A DNA stretch of 64,000 nucleotides from Pseudohalocynthiibacter aestuariivivens (GCF_011040495.1 NZ_CP049037.1:1054001-1118000), one strand, 5' to 3'. Counted from the first letter of the stretch, positions 1 to 9,933 are shown. Program-made: numbers and translations. The notes: generated by a model from the letters alone, not told the origin.

Positions 1-1070
1 AAAAACGTCAACAAGAAAATCGGTCCACCGACGATCAGCGTAAAGACCAGCAGCAATGCGGCCAGCCCCATGTTGATCTCGGACAGGACCTTAACCCCGC
101 CATCAAGGCCACGCACCACCGAAATCAGGGCGATAGCAGTGATGCCGGAAATGAGCAGGACCAGCAGCATACTGGAATTTGCCACGCCGCTTTCCTCAGT
201 GTTGCCGTAGGGAATGCCGATAAAGGTGCGCGTCCCCTCCGCCGCATCACCGGAACCATAGAGATATGTCAGGCCGGATGCGGCCTGTTCGGCCCCGAAG
301 CCCAGCGATGTCGCCAGCCCAAACAGCGTGGCAAAAACGGCCAGTGTGTCGATGATATGCCCGGTCCAGCCCCAGACACGCTCTCCAAAGATGGGATAGA
401 AGGCGCTGCGCAGCGTCAGCGGCAGCCCTTTGTTGTAAGAAAAGAGCGCCAACGCCAAAGCGACGACCGCGTAGATCGCCCAGGGGTGCAGACCCCAGTG
501 GAAAATCGTGGCCGCCATCCCGAGGCGCGTCGCCTCTGCTGCGTCCCCGCCTGCGGCGCCCAGCGGTGCCCAATCGGTACGCAGCCCGTCCTCCATCGTC
601 GTTCCGGCCAGCGAGCTGGAAAAATGACTCATCGGCTCTGACACGCCAAAGAACATCAGGCCGATGCCCATCCCAGCGGCAAAAAGCATCGCGAACCAGC
701 CGACATAGCCATAATCCGGCGTGGCGTCAGCCCCGCCCAATCGCACCGAACCATAAGGGCTTATGATCAGGAAAAGACAGAAGATGACAAAGATGTTGGC
801 CGCACTCAGAAAGAACCAGTCAAACCCCTGTGTCACGGAATCGAAAAGCCATTTGAACATTTCTGCGGCCTGATCCGGCAGAGCCAGCGCGTAGAATACA
901 AACAAGACGATGGACAACCCCGAGATGAAAAACACCGGGTTGTGAATATCCAGCCCGAAGGGGCCGACATTGGTCGTCAGGTTATCCTGCCCTATCTCAT
1001 ATTCTGTATCTATGACATCGGAGGCACCTTCTGGTGCCGGAATGCCCTGATCTGTTGTTTGGTCTGACAT
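1..1070 (-). CDS. BCCT family betaine/choline-type transporter (C-terminus cut by window edge)
   Basis: Sodium- or proton-coupled uptake of a quaternary amine such as glycine betaine, choline or carnitine across the inner membrane. About 356 codons are visible and the frame is open to base 1, so the C-terminal part lies outside. The protein starts MSDQTTDQGIP at the ATG ending at 1070, preceded by an AAGGA ribosome site. The BCCT glycine-rich segment GMGIGLMFFGVSEP is present; a Gly at the fifth position is usual in Na+-coupled members. Several hydrophobic helices and the amphipathic YGSGDAAEGTRTF loop region follow. It is divergent from a second BCCT gene beginning at 1649. The substrate cannot be read from the sequence, but the sarcosine oxidase operon about 33 kb away suggests use of methylated amines. 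Confidence 0.9.
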   Translation of the reverse strand, partial: MSDQTTDQGIPAPEGASDVIDTEYEIGQDNLTTNVGPFGLDIHNPVFFISGLSIVLFVFYALALPDQAAEMFKWLFDSVTQGFDWFFLSAANIFVIFCLFLIISPYGSVRLGGADATPDYGYVGWFAMLFAAGMGIGLMFFGVSEPMSHFSSSLAGTTMEDGLRTDWAPLGAAGGDAAEATRLGMAATIFHWGLHPWAIYAVVALALALFSYNKGLPLTLRSAFYPIFGERVWGWTGHIIDTLAVFATLFGLATSLGFGAEQAASGLTYLYGSGDAAEGTRTFIGIPYGNTEESGVANSSMLLVLLISGITAIALISVVRGLDGGVKVLSEINMGLAALLLVFTLIVGGPIFLLTF

Positions 1071-1648
1071 TGGTCATCCTTGTGTTGGTTTTACCCAAAC
1101 CGAGTTCACAGTCGGTATCAGTCGGTGCCGCCTGTGCAGTCGATATGGTGCTTGGTCGGATCGTTGACACTCTGCCCGCGTGGCACAGCAGCGCGTCCGC
1201 GGCTCGCAGAGCCGCACACTCAACCCATTTCATGTGGCCTCGGTATCAAACTTATCGGAACGATAACAACCATCCCACAGAACATTTTAGCAAAAAAGCG
1301 GCATGTTTTCGTCGTTTTCTAAATACTCATCCGAGAACCACAGGCTCGCCCCGCCGCTCTGGCACCCTGTCTTGCGCAGGTCGACGTCGTCATCAGCGGG
1401 GCCAACACAAGGTCTCACGCCTGTGGATTCGATTCGCCTGATCGCGACATGAACAGGACTTTGGGCACCCGCAAAGGTCGCAATCCGTAGTATCAGTGCC
1501 GCAAAAATGAACCGCCCGCGACATGCGCTATGACACACTATCAAATGGGGAGGCAGTGCAGGCGACTGCGCTGATTGGCATCGTACATGCTATTGTACGG
1601 GCCATTTATTGCCTTTCCCAAACCAGAAACGATCACAGGGACACCCCC
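1071..1648. other. Divergent intergenic region between two BCCT genes
   Basis: A 578-bp gap between divergent transporter genes. It must hold both promoters. A small perfect hairpin, GCGGCTC-GCA-GAGCCGC, lies at 1199-1215. No T-tract follows it, so it is not an obvious terminator. Short open frames in this interval have no recognisable protein content. I could not identify a riboswitch or a clear operator. Confidence 0.5.
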
Positions 1649-3490
1649 ATGGCTATCAAACCTCCGTTCACGGACCTGGATATCAACACCCAGGACGATG
1701 GATTCTACAAAGACAACAGTCTGCCCATTGCCCTTATTAGCAAAGGCATCATGGTGGCACTGGTCATCTGGGCCCTCGTCTGGCCTGCAAATGCAAACAC
1801 CACACTGGGCAGTTGGAACAGCCAGATTCTGGAAGTATTCAACAGCTTCTATATCATCATCGTCGGCTTTTTCGCCTTTTTCCTTTTCGTGATTGCACTT
1901 CTCCCTAAGACCGGTGCGCGGATTATGGGAACGCCCGGCGAGAAGCCCGAGTTCTCCAATTTCTCTTGGTTCTCGATGATGTTCGGTGCCGGTCTCGGCG
2001 TCGGCTTGATGGTCTTTGCGACAGCCGAACCGCTGAGCCTGTGGGGATCAAATCCCGTGGTCGTGGCCGGCGAAGTGACCGGAAATACCGAAGAGGCGCT
2101 GCAATCGGCCTATCGCTACACCTTTGCGCATTATGGATTTCACGCATGGGCAATCTACGTGGTGACGGGCCTCAGCCTTGCCTACTACGCCTATACGCGC
2201 GACATGCCGCTGACGATCCGCACAGCATTGACGCCGCTCTTTGGTGGCCTGATGAACGGGGTTCTGGGCCATGTGGTCGATGTTCTCGGCGTGGTCGCCA
2301 CGATCCTCGGCGTGTCGGTAACCATCGGTTTTGGCGTCAGCCAGTTCATTGACGGACTTTATGCCATCACCGGCATGGAATGGATGATGAACATGGACGG
2401 TGATGCGCCTGCCCCCGGCAAAGTGGGTCTTGTGGCTGGTTTGGTGGCGATCATGGGCATGTCGATCATCTCGGCTGTGTCTGGTGTGGGGCGCGGGGTG
2501 AAATACCTATCGAACCTCAATCTGGTTTTGTCGCTGATCTTGCTGCTGACCTTCGTGATTTATGGGTCCTTCTTGTTTGCAATGTCGACTTACGGCTCGG
2601 CGATTGTGGATTACATCATCAACTTCGTCTCGATCAGCTTTGGTGCCTGGGGCCCGCAGGATGCGGCAGCCTTTGCCGCGGCGCTGCCAGAGGCGGCTAA
2701 ACCGCTGGCCGCTGATCTGATGCCGGGCGCCACAAACGCATATGGTGCATGGGGTGGATCTGTTGGCTTTGAAACGTTCAAGGCTGGCCTCGAAGGGGCT
2801 GCGGCCGATCTGGACGAAGCCACGCTGGCGGCTGTCTACGAGGCCGGCAATCAGGGACGTCAGTTCGGTTGGCAGTCCAGCTGGACCACGTTCTACTGGG
2901 CATGGTGGATTGCATTCTCGCCTTTCGTGGGTCTGTTCCTTGCACGGATTTCCAAGGGCCGTTCGGTACGTGAGTTCATCCTCGGTTGTGTCATCGCTCC
3001 GGCGTTGGTCTGTTTTGCGTGGATGACCATCCTTGGCGGCACAGCGATTGATCTGGAGATCACAGGCGGTGCGGATGGGGCCATCATCGGCGCATCCAAC
3101 ACGGCCAAGCTGTTCGTCACGCTCGGGCAGATGATCGATGGCGGTCTGCTCAGCGCATTAACGGTGATGTGCGTGGTCTTGATCATGACCTTCCTCGTGA
3201 CATCAGCGGACTCGGGTATCTTGGTTATGAACACCATCATGTCGGGTGGCGCACAGGAAACAGGGATCAAGCACCGCATCATCTGGGGCATCATCCTGAC
3301 ACTGGTTATCGGTACGCTGATCATCGCCGCAGGGGACAACAACCCGATGGATGCGCTGAAAAACGCGATGATCATCGGCGCATTGCCGTTTACCATGGTG
3401 ATGGGTTTGATGTGCGTGGCCCTGATCAAAGCGCTGTTCCGCGACGGCTTGCGCGAGAAGGAAGAAGGCGTTAGCCAACCCGCAGAATGA
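1649..3490 (+). CDS. BCCT family transporter
   Basis: Full-length betaine/carnitine/choline-type symporter of 613 aa. The start chosen is the ATG at 1649 (MAIKPPFTDLDINTQDDG), because the 42-residue upstream in-frame extension has no transporter character and an AGGG ribosome site lies just before 1649. The glycine-rich helix reads GLGVGLMVFATAEPLSLW and the Trp-rich signature reads WWIAFSPFVGLFLARISKGR. An Ala/Gly-rich stretch near residues 330-395 enlarges a loop compared with short BCCT proteins. It is only moderately similar to the divergent BCCT gene at the window start, so this is not a recent tandem duplication. The substrate is probably an osmolyte or choline derivative, by inference. 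Confidence 0.92.
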   Translation: MAIKPPFTDLDINTQDDGFYKDNSLPIALISKGIMVALVIWALVWPANANTTLGSWNSQILEVFNSFYIIIVGFFAFFLFVIALLPKTGARIMGTPGEKPEFSNFSWFSMMFGAGLGVGLMVFATAEPLSLWGSNPVVVAGEVTGNTEEALQSAYRYTFAHYGFHAWAIYVVTGLSLAYYAYTRDMPLTIRTALTPLFGGLMNGVLGHVVDVLGVVATILGVSVTIGFGVSQFIDGLYAITGMEWMMNMDGDAPAPGKVGLVAGLVAIMGMSIISAVSGVGRGVKYLSNLNLVLSLILLLTFVIYGSFLFAMSTYGSAIVDYIINFVSISFGAWGPQDAAAFAAALPEAAKPLAADLMPGATNAYGAWGGSVGFETFKAGLEGAAADLDEATLAAVYEAGNQGRQFGWQSSWTTFYWAWWIAFSPFVGLFLARISKGRSVREFILGCVIAPALVCFAWMTILGGTAIDLEITGGADGAIIGASNTAKLFVTLGQMIDGGLLSALTVMCVVLIMTFLVTSADSGILVMNTIMSGGAQETGIKHRIIWGIILTLVIGTLIIAAGDNNPMDALKNAMIIGALPFTMVMGLMCVALIKALFRDGLREKEEGVSQPAE

Positions 3491-3548
3491 CCCTGCCGCA
3501 CTAGTCGGATGATCATACGATCGCCAGAACGGCATCGGTAAAAAAAGA

Positions 3549-3577
3549 GGCCCCGCCAGAACTCATCTGGCGGGGCC
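3549..3577. terminator. Bidirectional intrinsic terminator between BCCT and degP
   Basis: Perfect 12-bp stem, GGCCCCGCCAGA and its complement, with an ACTCA loop. On the minus strand the stem is followed by TCTTTTTTTA, a strong U-tract for degP; on the plus strand the tail TTCTATC is weaker. It separates two convergent genes. Confidence 0.9.
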
Positions 3578-3598
3578 TTCTATCTGCCGGGCAAAGGG

Positions 3599-5080
3599 TT
3601 ACTCGGCTGATTTTTCTTCCAGAGAAAGCGCCACGAAGCGCGGCTCTCCATCGCGGCGAACCAGCAGCAGCAACGATTTCCGTCCCGCCTCGCGGGCCTC
3701 GGACACGCGCTCTTCAAGGTCGGTTACACCGGACAATTTTTGCTGTCCTGCTTCGGTGATCAAATCACCTGCACGCAAGCCTTTCTCATAGGCCTCGGAC
3801 ATCTCATCAATGTCGCGCACCACCAGGCCTGTCGCACTGTCGGCAAGGTTCAGTTGCTCGCGCAACTCCGTATCGAGCGGCACCAGTGTCAAACCCAGCA
3901 TGGTTTTCTCGGTCAAACCTTCGTCTGCATCATCACCGCCCGGCTGTGCGGCGGGGACTGCGCCCTCGGCCTCTTCACGACGGCCCAGCGTTACTTTCAG
4001 CGTTTGCGTTCCGCCGTCACGAAAGACGACCATGCGCACGGTCTTGCCGACGGTTGCGTTGCCGACACGGCGCACCAGTTCGCGTGTATCCGCGACATCC
4101 TTGCCATCGAATGACAGGATCACGTCACCAGCCAGCATACCTGCTTCGGCGGCGGGGCCTTCCGGCACGTCCGTCACCAGCGCACCAGCAGCTTTCTCAA
4201 GGCCGATCGCCTCAGCCACGTCATCTGTCACGTCCTGAATACGAACACCCAGCCAACCGCGCCGTGTTTCACCGAACTCGCGCAGTTGATCGACCACCCG
4301 GACAACCACGTTCGACGCCATCGAGAATCCGATACCGATCGAGCCGCCGTTGGGGCTGAGGATCGCTGTGTTTACGCCGACAACCTCGCCGTCCATGTTA
4401 AAGAGAGGACCGCCAGAGTTACCCCGGTTGATCGCGGCATCCGTCTGGATGTAGTCATCATATGTACCGCTGAGCGCCCGATTACGCGCAGAAACGATAC
4501 CCGCACTGACAGAAAATCCCTGCCCCAGCGGGTTGCCCATGGCCATCACCCAGTCACCAACGCGCGCTGTATCACTGTCGCCAAATGGCACAAAAGCCAA
4601 CGGCGTCGTGGCCTCGACCTTGAGCAACGCAATATCCGTTTTGGGGTCAGTGCCGATGACTTTGGCTTCCAGTTCACCGCCTTCGTAGAATTCGATGATG
4701 ATTTCGTCAGCGCTTTCGATCACGTGGTTGTTGGTGACAATGTAGCCGTCCTCGGAAATGACAAAGCCCGAGCCAAGCGCGGACGTGCGGCGCGGTCGAT
4801 CTCCATTGCCACTGCGATCACGAAATTCACGAAAGAAATCCTCGAACGGCGATCCTTCGGGCACCACTGGCGAGGGGCCGGTACCGGTGGCTACGACTGT
4901 CGATGTGGTAATGTTGACGACTGCGGGGCTGAACTTCTCCGCCAGGTCCGCAAAGCTGTCGGGCCGGGCCTGTGCTGCAATGGTCTGCGCCATCATCAGC
5001 ATCGCGGTCAGGACTGTCAGCGCATACGCGCGCAGATACCTGACGTCTAAATAGGGTGTGGTTTGGCTGGGGGCTCTCAT
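3599..5080 (-). CDS. degP: Periplasmic serine protease DegP/HtrA (Do family)
   Basis: Envelope quality-control protease and chaperone of 493 aa. The start is the ATG at 5080, preceded by AAGGAG at good spacing; an upstream in-frame ATG at 5161 lacks such a site. A signal-like hydrophobic stretch lies at residues 18-36. The catalytic triad is H119 (VTNNHV), D149 (DPKTDIALL) and S222 (GNSGGPLFN), followed by two PDZ domains (about 280-370 and 410-490). It lies downstream of hflK-hflC-DUF2065 on the same strand, an arrangement common in alphaproteobacteria, and probably shares a transcript or stress response with them. The T-tailed hairpin at 3549-3577 ends it. Confidence 0.95.
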   Translation of the reverse strand: MRAPSQTTPYLDVRYLRAYALTVLTAMLMMAQTIAAQARPDSFADLAEKFSPAVVNITTSTVVATGTGPSPVVPEGSPFEDFFREFRDRSGNGDRPRRTSALGSGFVISEDGYIVTNNHVIESADEIIIEFYEGGELEAKVIGTDPKTDIALLKVEATTPLAFVPFGDSDTARVGDWVMAMGNPLGQGFSVSAGIVSARNRALSGTYDDYIQTDAAINRGNSGGPLFNMDGEVVGVNTAILSPNGGSIGIGFSMASNVVVRVVDQLREFGETRRGWLGVRIQDVTDDVAEAIGLEKAAGALVTDVPEGPAAEAGMLAGDVILSFDGKDVADTRELVRRVGNATVGKTVRMVVFRDGGTQTLKVTLGRREEAEGAVPAAQPGGDDADEGLTEKTMLGLTLVPLDTELREQLNLADSATGLVVRDIDEMSEAYEKGLRAGDLITEAGQQKLSGVTDLEERVSEAREAGRKSLLLLVRRDGEPRFVALSLEEKSAE

Positions 5081-5227
5081 GCCAAAGTCTCCTTGAACTG
5101 AAGTGTCTCGATCTGCCGCACCAAGTAACGGGCGGGCCTCCTGTGTCGGTAATGTAGGCACTCGCGCGCGGATCGCAAAGCATGCAACACAGAGTCACGC
5201 GACCGTGAAATCATGTGTCGCCAAAGC

Positions 5228-5425
5228 TTAGGCACCCAGAGATTTTCCCAACCAGACGAGAATGAGACCGGAAATCAGCGCCAGCATGCCAATGGTGCGA
5301 CGTGCCTCTGGTGGAATGCTGCGCAGCGCCTCCAGCATCCGCTCAACGATCTGAGGGGCCAGCGCATAGACCAGCCCCTCCACAATCAGCACAAGCCCGA
5401 GGGCAAGCGCAGCAACGCCGAACAT
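5228..5425 (-). CDS. DUF2065 small membrane protein
   Basis: A 65-aa protein with two hydrophobic helices (residues 1-21 and about 44-60), matching the YjeT/DUF2065 family in length and pattern, including an EGLVYALAP segment. Its ATG overlaps the hflC TAA by one base (TAATG), so translation is probably coupled. Members of this family often sit next to hflKC. The biochemical role is unknown; association with the HflKC-protease envelope system is an inference from position. Confidence 0.85.
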   Translation of the reverse strand: MFGVAALALGLVLIVEGLVYALAPQIVERMLEALRSIPPEARRTIGMLALISGLILVWLGKSLGA

Positions 5426-6294
5426 TACTCGGCCGTTACCGAGTTGAAGTAGTTGAAGAATTCACTATCCGGCGACATCACAATAGAAGAGTTATCGCCG
5501 CGCAGTGCAATCCTGTAGGCATTCAGTGAACGATAGAATTCAAAGAACTCCTGATCGGCTCCGAACGCTTGGTTAAAGATCGCGTTGCTTTTGGCGTCAG
5601 CCTCGCCTCGTGTGATTTCGGCCTGACGTTTGGCGTCTGATACGATCTCCACTTGGGTCCGGTCCGCCTGCGCGCGGACACGCTGGGCCGCCTCGTTACC
5701 GCGAGCGACCTCGTCGGCGGCTTCCCGCTCGCGCTCAGCGCGCATCCGGGCAAAAGTCGCGTCAAGGTTCTGACTTGGCAGGTCCGTACGCTTCAACCGT
5801 ACGTCTACCACCTCGATCCCCAGCGCATTGGCGTCGGCGATAGCGGCGTTGCGAATACGCAGCATCAGCGCGGCACGGTCAGAGCTGAGAATATCATTCG
5901 AACTGACCGAACCGAGGATTTCACGAGTTTTCGACCGCAGGATCGAATCCAGACGGTTTTCGGCGAACGGAATACCACCATCACCGACGGCCTCACGGAA
6001 CTTCTGCACCTCGGATATCCGGTAGCGCGCGAATGCATCCACCACCAGACGCCTGTCATCCAGCGGCGTGACTTCCAGCGGGTCGATGTCGCGGCTCAGG
6101 ATACGGTCATCATAACGCACGACCTCTTGGATCAGCGGAATTTTGAAACCAAGTCCCGGCTCTTCTTTGACCGCGATAATCTTAGAGAACTGGAGCACGA
6201 GAACCTTCTCGCGCTCGTCCACGATAAAAACCGAGCTGAGTGCTGTGATAACAACGACAGCAAGCACCGGTAGGAAAAAAGCTGATTTCCGCAT
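5425..6294 (-). CDS. hflC: HflC, SPFH/band-7 modulator of FtsH
   Basis: Membrane-anchored SPFH protein, 289 aa, that forms the HflKC complex around the FtsH protease. An N-terminal transmembrane helix (MRKSAFFLPVLAVVV) is followed by the band-7 domain (FIVDEREKVLVLQF) and an Ala/Glu/Arg-rich coiled coil (about 180-240). The start at 6294 is chosen because it lies one base after the hflK stop (TAA-G-ATG); the longer upstream frame runs into hflK. It is translationally coupled to hflK. Confidence 0.93.
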   Translation of the reverse strand: MRKSAFFLPVLAVVVITALSSVFIVDEREKVLVLQFSKIIAVKEEPGLGFKIPLIQEVVRYDDRILSRDIDPLEVTPLDDRRLVVDAFARYRISEVQKFREAVGDGGIPFAENRLDSILRSKTREILGSVSSNDILSSDRAALMLRIRNAAIADANALGIEVVDVRLKRTDLPSQNLDATFARMRAEREREAADEVARGNEAAQRVRAQADRTQVEIVSDAKRQAEITRGEADAKSNAIFNQAFGADQEFFEFYRSLNAYRIALRGDNSSIVMSPDSEFFNYFNSVTAE

Positions 6295-6295
6295 C

Positions 6296-7453
6296 TTATT
6301 GTTCTCCCGAATTACGGCGCAGTTCATTGAGTGGCAGATAAGGAACAATGCCCTGACCTCCGCCGCCCTGATTTTCGTCGAGGATAATCTTGTCCATATC
6401 GCCCAACACTTCTTCCATCGCTTCGAGATAGAGACGCTTGCGAGTGATCTCCGGTGCTTTCTGATATTCGGTCAGAACCGCGGAGAACCGGCTTGCTTCA
6501 CCTTCGGCCTCGTTCACGACACGCGCACGATACCCTTCAGCCTCTTCCAGCGTCTGTGCAGCCTCACCCCGTGCCTGCGCGAGAACGCGGGCAGCGTAGG
6601 CGTCGGCCTCTTTTTCCAGCCGGTCACGTTGCTGCTCAGCGGCCTGCACTTCACGGAAGGCGTCAATCACCTGTTGCGGCGGATCAGCCTTGTCAAAGTT
6701 GACACGGATCACGTCCACGCCGCTGTCGTAGCTGTCCAGTGTGGACTGGATCAATTCCTCGAGCCGTGAGGCAATCACGCCCCGATCACGGTTCAGGATA
6801 GGGGCCAGTTGCGATTGCGCGATGATCTCGCGCATGGCCGATTCAGACACAGCGCGGATGGTCATGCGCGGATCGCGAAGGTTAAACAGATACTTTGCCG
6901 GATCGTTAATGTTCCAAACCACTTGGAAATCAATATCGACGATGTTTTCGTCGCCGGTCAGCATCAGCCCCGCCTCGGACCCGCGTACACCCACGCCGAT
7001 ATCCTCGTTACGTTCGCTGGTCACTGCGACCTTCTCGTAAGTGATGAATGGCCACGGTGCCAAATGCGCACCTGATCCCGTGGTGCGGTGATACTCGCCC
7101 AAGAACAGCTCAACTGCGCGCTCTTCGGGTTTGACCGTGTAAAAGCTGGCGAACAACCACATACCGACAGCGATCAACAGCCCGATGAAGACGGTACCGC
7201 GTGTCAGGCCCGGACCGCCCGAGCCGCCGCCGGTGCCGTTCGTGCCACCGCCGCCACCGCGTCCGCCCATCAGCACGCGCAACTGATCTTGGCCTTTCTT
7301 CATCAGTTCATCGATTTCGGGAATCTGGCTGCTACCCTCTGGTGGGCGACGTCCGCCCCGATTACCGCCATTTCCGCGGTTATCACCACCAGAGCCATTG
7401 CCGCCACCTGAATTTCCGCCGCCGCCCCAAGGGCCGCCAGACTGTCCTGCCAT
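6296..7453 (-). CDS. hflK: HflK, SPFH/band-7 modulator of FtsH
   Basis: Partner of HflC, 385 aa. The Gly/Asn-rich N-terminus (GGPWGGGGNSGGGNGSGG) is typical of HflK. A transmembrane helix near residues 95-115 is followed by the band-7 domain (ASFYTVKPEERAVELFLG) and a coiled-coil EAEGYRARVVNEAEGEASRF region. The start at 7453 (MAGQSGG) has an AAGGAA ribosome site; the 14-residue upstream extension is not supported. First gene of the hflK-hflC-DUF2065-degP group. Confidence 0.94.
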   Translation of the reverse strand: MAGQSGGPWGGGGNSGGGNGSGGDNRGNGGNRGGRRPPEGSSQIPEIDELMKKGQDQLRVLMGGRGGGGGTNGTGGGSGGPGLTRGTVFIGLLIAVGMWLFASFYTVKPEERAVELFLGEYHRTTGSGAHLAPWPFITYEKVAVTSERNEDIGVGVRGSEAGLMLTGDENIVDIDFQVVWNINDPAKYLFNLRDPRMTIRAVSESAMREIIAQSQLAPILNRDRGVIASRLEELIQSTLDSYDSGVDVIRVNFDKADPPQQVIDAFREVQAAEQQRDRLEKEADAYAARVLAQARGEAAQTLEEAEGYRARVVNEAEGEASRFSAVLTEYQKAPEITRKRLYLEAMEEVLGDMDKIILDENQGGGGQGIVPYLPLNELRRNSGEQ

Positions 7454-7548
7454 CGTGTCGTTTTCCTTCTGTCTCTTGGCCTGCGCTACGCGCAAACGTT
7501 ATCTTTAAACTGTATAGCCGCGCCCAAAAATCAACCCAACAAGCCTGT

Positions 7549-8904
7549 TCAAACCGTGCGAATAGGGGTTTTCATGGTCACGATTTCTTCGGACATGGTC
7601 GGATGCACCGCACATGTCCGGTCAAAGTCCTCCTTGGTCGCGCCCATTTTGATTGCAATCCCCGCCAACTGGATCATCTCGCCCGCACCCGGCGCCACGA
7701 TATGACACCCTAACACCTTGCGCGTTTTCTGACTCACGACCAGCTTCATCAGCACCCGGTTCTGACGCCCGGCAAAGGCCTGCTGCATCGGCTTGAACGA
7801 GGTACAGTAAATCTCGACTGTTTCCTGTTCGCGAGCTTCTTCTTCGGTCATCCCCACCGTTCCAACCTCAGGTTGGGTAAAAATCGCGGTGGGGATCAAC
7901 GCATGATCAACTGGCGTCGGATTGCCTTTGAACACGGTTTCAACAAAGGCCATGCCTTCGCGGATCGCGACCGGCGTCAGCGCCACGCGATCGGTCACGT
8001 CGCCGATGGCATAAATTGATGGCACAGCGGTCTGGCTGAATTTATCGACAATGATTTCACCATTGCGACCCAATTCCACCCCAGCCTCTGCCAGCCCCAG
8101 TCCGCCCGTGTTCGGTTTGCGTCCGGTGGCGAAAAACACCTGTTCGAATACCTTTTCCGTGCCATTGGTGGATTTCACCCGGCACCCGCCCTCTGTTGGC
8201 GCCATTTCGAGGATATTGGTGCCCAGATGCAAATCGATGCCTGACTGCTGCATTTCTTCTGCTACCAGCCCGCGCGCTTCGTCATCAAAACCGCGCAACA
8301 CCTGCGCGCCCCGATAATACTGCGTCACCTGAACGCCCAGCCCATTCAGGATACAGGCAAACTCGCAGGCGATATAGCCGCCTCCGACGATCAGGATGGA
8401 TTTCGGCAATGTTTCCAGATGAAAGATGTCGTCGCTGACGATTCCACACTCAGCCCCCGGCAGATCAGGGCGCACCGGATGACCGCCCGACGCCACCAGA
8501 ATGTGTTTGGCGGTGAAGACCTCGCCAGTGGACAGGCTGACCGTATGCGCATCCTTCAACACGGCGCGCGCGTCATAGGTGGTAACGCCGCTACCGGACA
8601 GAATACTGCGATAAACGTCTTCCAGCCGGTCCAGTTCTGACCGCAGCTTGGTGCTGAAATCACCCCAGTTGAAGCCCCCGGAATGCACAGTCCAGCCATA
8701 GGCGCGCGCATCCTCTATCGCGTCGGGATATTCGCTGGCGAACACCATCAGCTTTTTCGGCACGCAGCCGCGAATAACACACGTACCGCCATACCGATCT
8801 TCTTCGGCCAAGGCCACCTTGACACCTTCGGCGGCAGCCACACGCGCGGCACGCACCCCACCGGATCCGCCGCCGATCACGAATAGATCGTAGTCAAAAC
8901 TCAT
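7549..8904 (-). CDS. gor: Glutathione-disulfide reductase
   Basis: NADPH-dependent FAD flavoenzyme of 451 aa that reduces glutathione disulfide in the cytoplasm. The N-terminal FAD motif is GGGSGGVRAARVAA. The redox-active disulfide is C42/C47 in GGTCVIRGCVPKK. The NAD(P)-binding motif is GGGYIACEFA, and the C-terminal catalytic pair is H434/E439 in HPTMSEE. Length and motifs are those of the normal enzyme. It follows rpiA on the same strand with 22 bp between them, linking thiol redox defence with pentose phosphate NADPH supply. Confidence 0.95.
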   Translation of the reverse strand: MSFDYDLFVIGGGSGGVRAARVAAAEGVKVALAEEDRYGGTCVIRGCVPKKLMVFASEYPDAIEDARAYGWTVHSGGFNWGDFSTKLRSELDRLEDVYRSILSGSGVTTYDARAVLKDAHTVSLSTGEVFTAKHILVASGGHPVRPDLPGAECGIVSDDIFHLETLPKSILIVGGGYIACEFACILNGLGVQVTQYYRGAQVLRGFDDEARGLVAEEMQQSGIDLHLGTNILEMAPTEGGCRVKSTNGTEKVFEQVFFATGRKPNTGGLGLAEAGVELGRNGEIIVDKFSQTAVPSIYAIGDVTDRVALTPVAIREGMAFVETVFKGNPTPVDHALIPTAIFTQPEVGTVGMTEEEAREQETVEIYCTSFKPMQQAFAGRQNRVLMKLVVSQKTRKVLGCHIVAPGAGEMIQLAGIAIKMGATKEDFDRTCAVHPTMSEEIVTMKTPIRTV

Positions 8905-8926
8905 GCCTGTCCCCTGCCCGCTACTT

Positions 8927-9715
8927 TCAGTCCATCATGTCGGTGAAAAGGTTGTCACTCTCGACAAAATCGAGGCGATCCCGCTCTACCGTACCCTCAT
9001 TGATGTCGCGCATCTCGACGCGGCCATCGCCATAGCCGATCACGACCACATCGCAGATATCTATAAACAAGCCATTTTCAACCACGCCGGGGATTTGGTT
9101 CAATACCATCGCCAGTTGGCGAGCATTGCCAATCCGGCCCAGATGCAGGTCAAGGATATGATTGCCTTCGTCGGTGACGAACGGTCGCGTGCCGTTCATC
9201 CGCAATGATACGTCGCGCCCCATCACATCGACCGAGATCAACATTTCCTCAATCAGCGCGCGACTGGTCTGCCAGCCAAACGGGATCACTTCGACGGGTA
9301 GTGGAAATGCCCCCAGCCGCTCCACCTCTTTGGCCGCGTCCGCGATCACGATCATCTGGTCGCTTGCCGTCGCCACGATCTTTTCCTGTAACAGCGCACC
9401 GCCGCCACCTTTGATCAGGTTCAATTCACCGTCGAATTCATCCGCCCCATCAATCGTCAGGTCCAGCCACTTGGCCTCGTCAAGACTGATCACCTCGATT
9501 CCGACTTCGCTGGCCAGTTGCGCCGTGCGCGTCGACGTCGGCACGCCGCGGATTTTCAGACCATCCTCGCGCACCAATTCACCCAGACAACGCACCATCC
9601 ACGCCGCAGTACTGCCGGTCCCCAAGCCGACGCGCATTCCATCCTCGACAAAATCCACTGCCCGCTTGGCGGCGACGAATTTTGCCTTGTCTATTGGCGA
9701 CAGTTCCCCAGTCAT
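8927..9715 (-). CDS. rpiA: Ribose-5-phosphate isomerase A
   Basis: Interconverts ribose 5-phosphate and ribulose 5-phosphate in the pentose phosphate pathway; 262 aa. The phosphate-binding motif GLGTGSTAAWMV (about 28-39), the TIDGADEFD catalytic segment and the KGGGGALLQEKI motif are all intact. The C-terminus is about 30 residues longer than the shortest homologues. It is likely cotranscribed with the downstream gor. Confidence 0.95.
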   Translation of the reverse strand: MTGELSPIDKAKFVAAKRAVDFVEDGMRVGLGTGSTAAWMVRCLGELVREDGLKIRGVPTSTRTAQLASEVGIEVISLDEAKWLDLTIDGADEFDGELNLIKGGGGALLQEKIVATASDQMIVIADAAKEVERLGAFPLPVEVIPFGWQTSRALIEEMLISVDVMGRDVSLRMNGTRPFVTDEGNHILDLHLGRIGNARQLAMVLNQIPGVVENGLFIDICDVVVIGYGDGRVEMRDINEGTVERDRLDFVESDNLFTDMMD

Positions 9716-9933
9716 GGCAGCGACTCCTTCGTGATTGCGACTGGTATAAGAGAGAAGCCCAAAAGGTGCGAGGATGAATTACCCTGCCGACCCACCCCGA
9801 TTGCTTGCGCAAGACCATCGGGCCCGCCGTGCCCGGCCATTGGTCACGACCTCATTCCTTTTGTGGTCTGCGTGAAAATGCGTTTGGCCATAACAAGCCT
9901 CGCCATGTCACTTACGGCGCGGTACGCATAGCT

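Noticed and set aside
1034..1441. 135-codon frame spanning the start of the first BCCT gene
   Set aside because: No protein-like composition or ribosome site; overlaps the transporter start.
1523..1648. 42-residue N-terminal extension of the second BCCT protein
   Set aside because: Not similar to BCCT N-termini, and an internal ATG with a ribosome site fits better.
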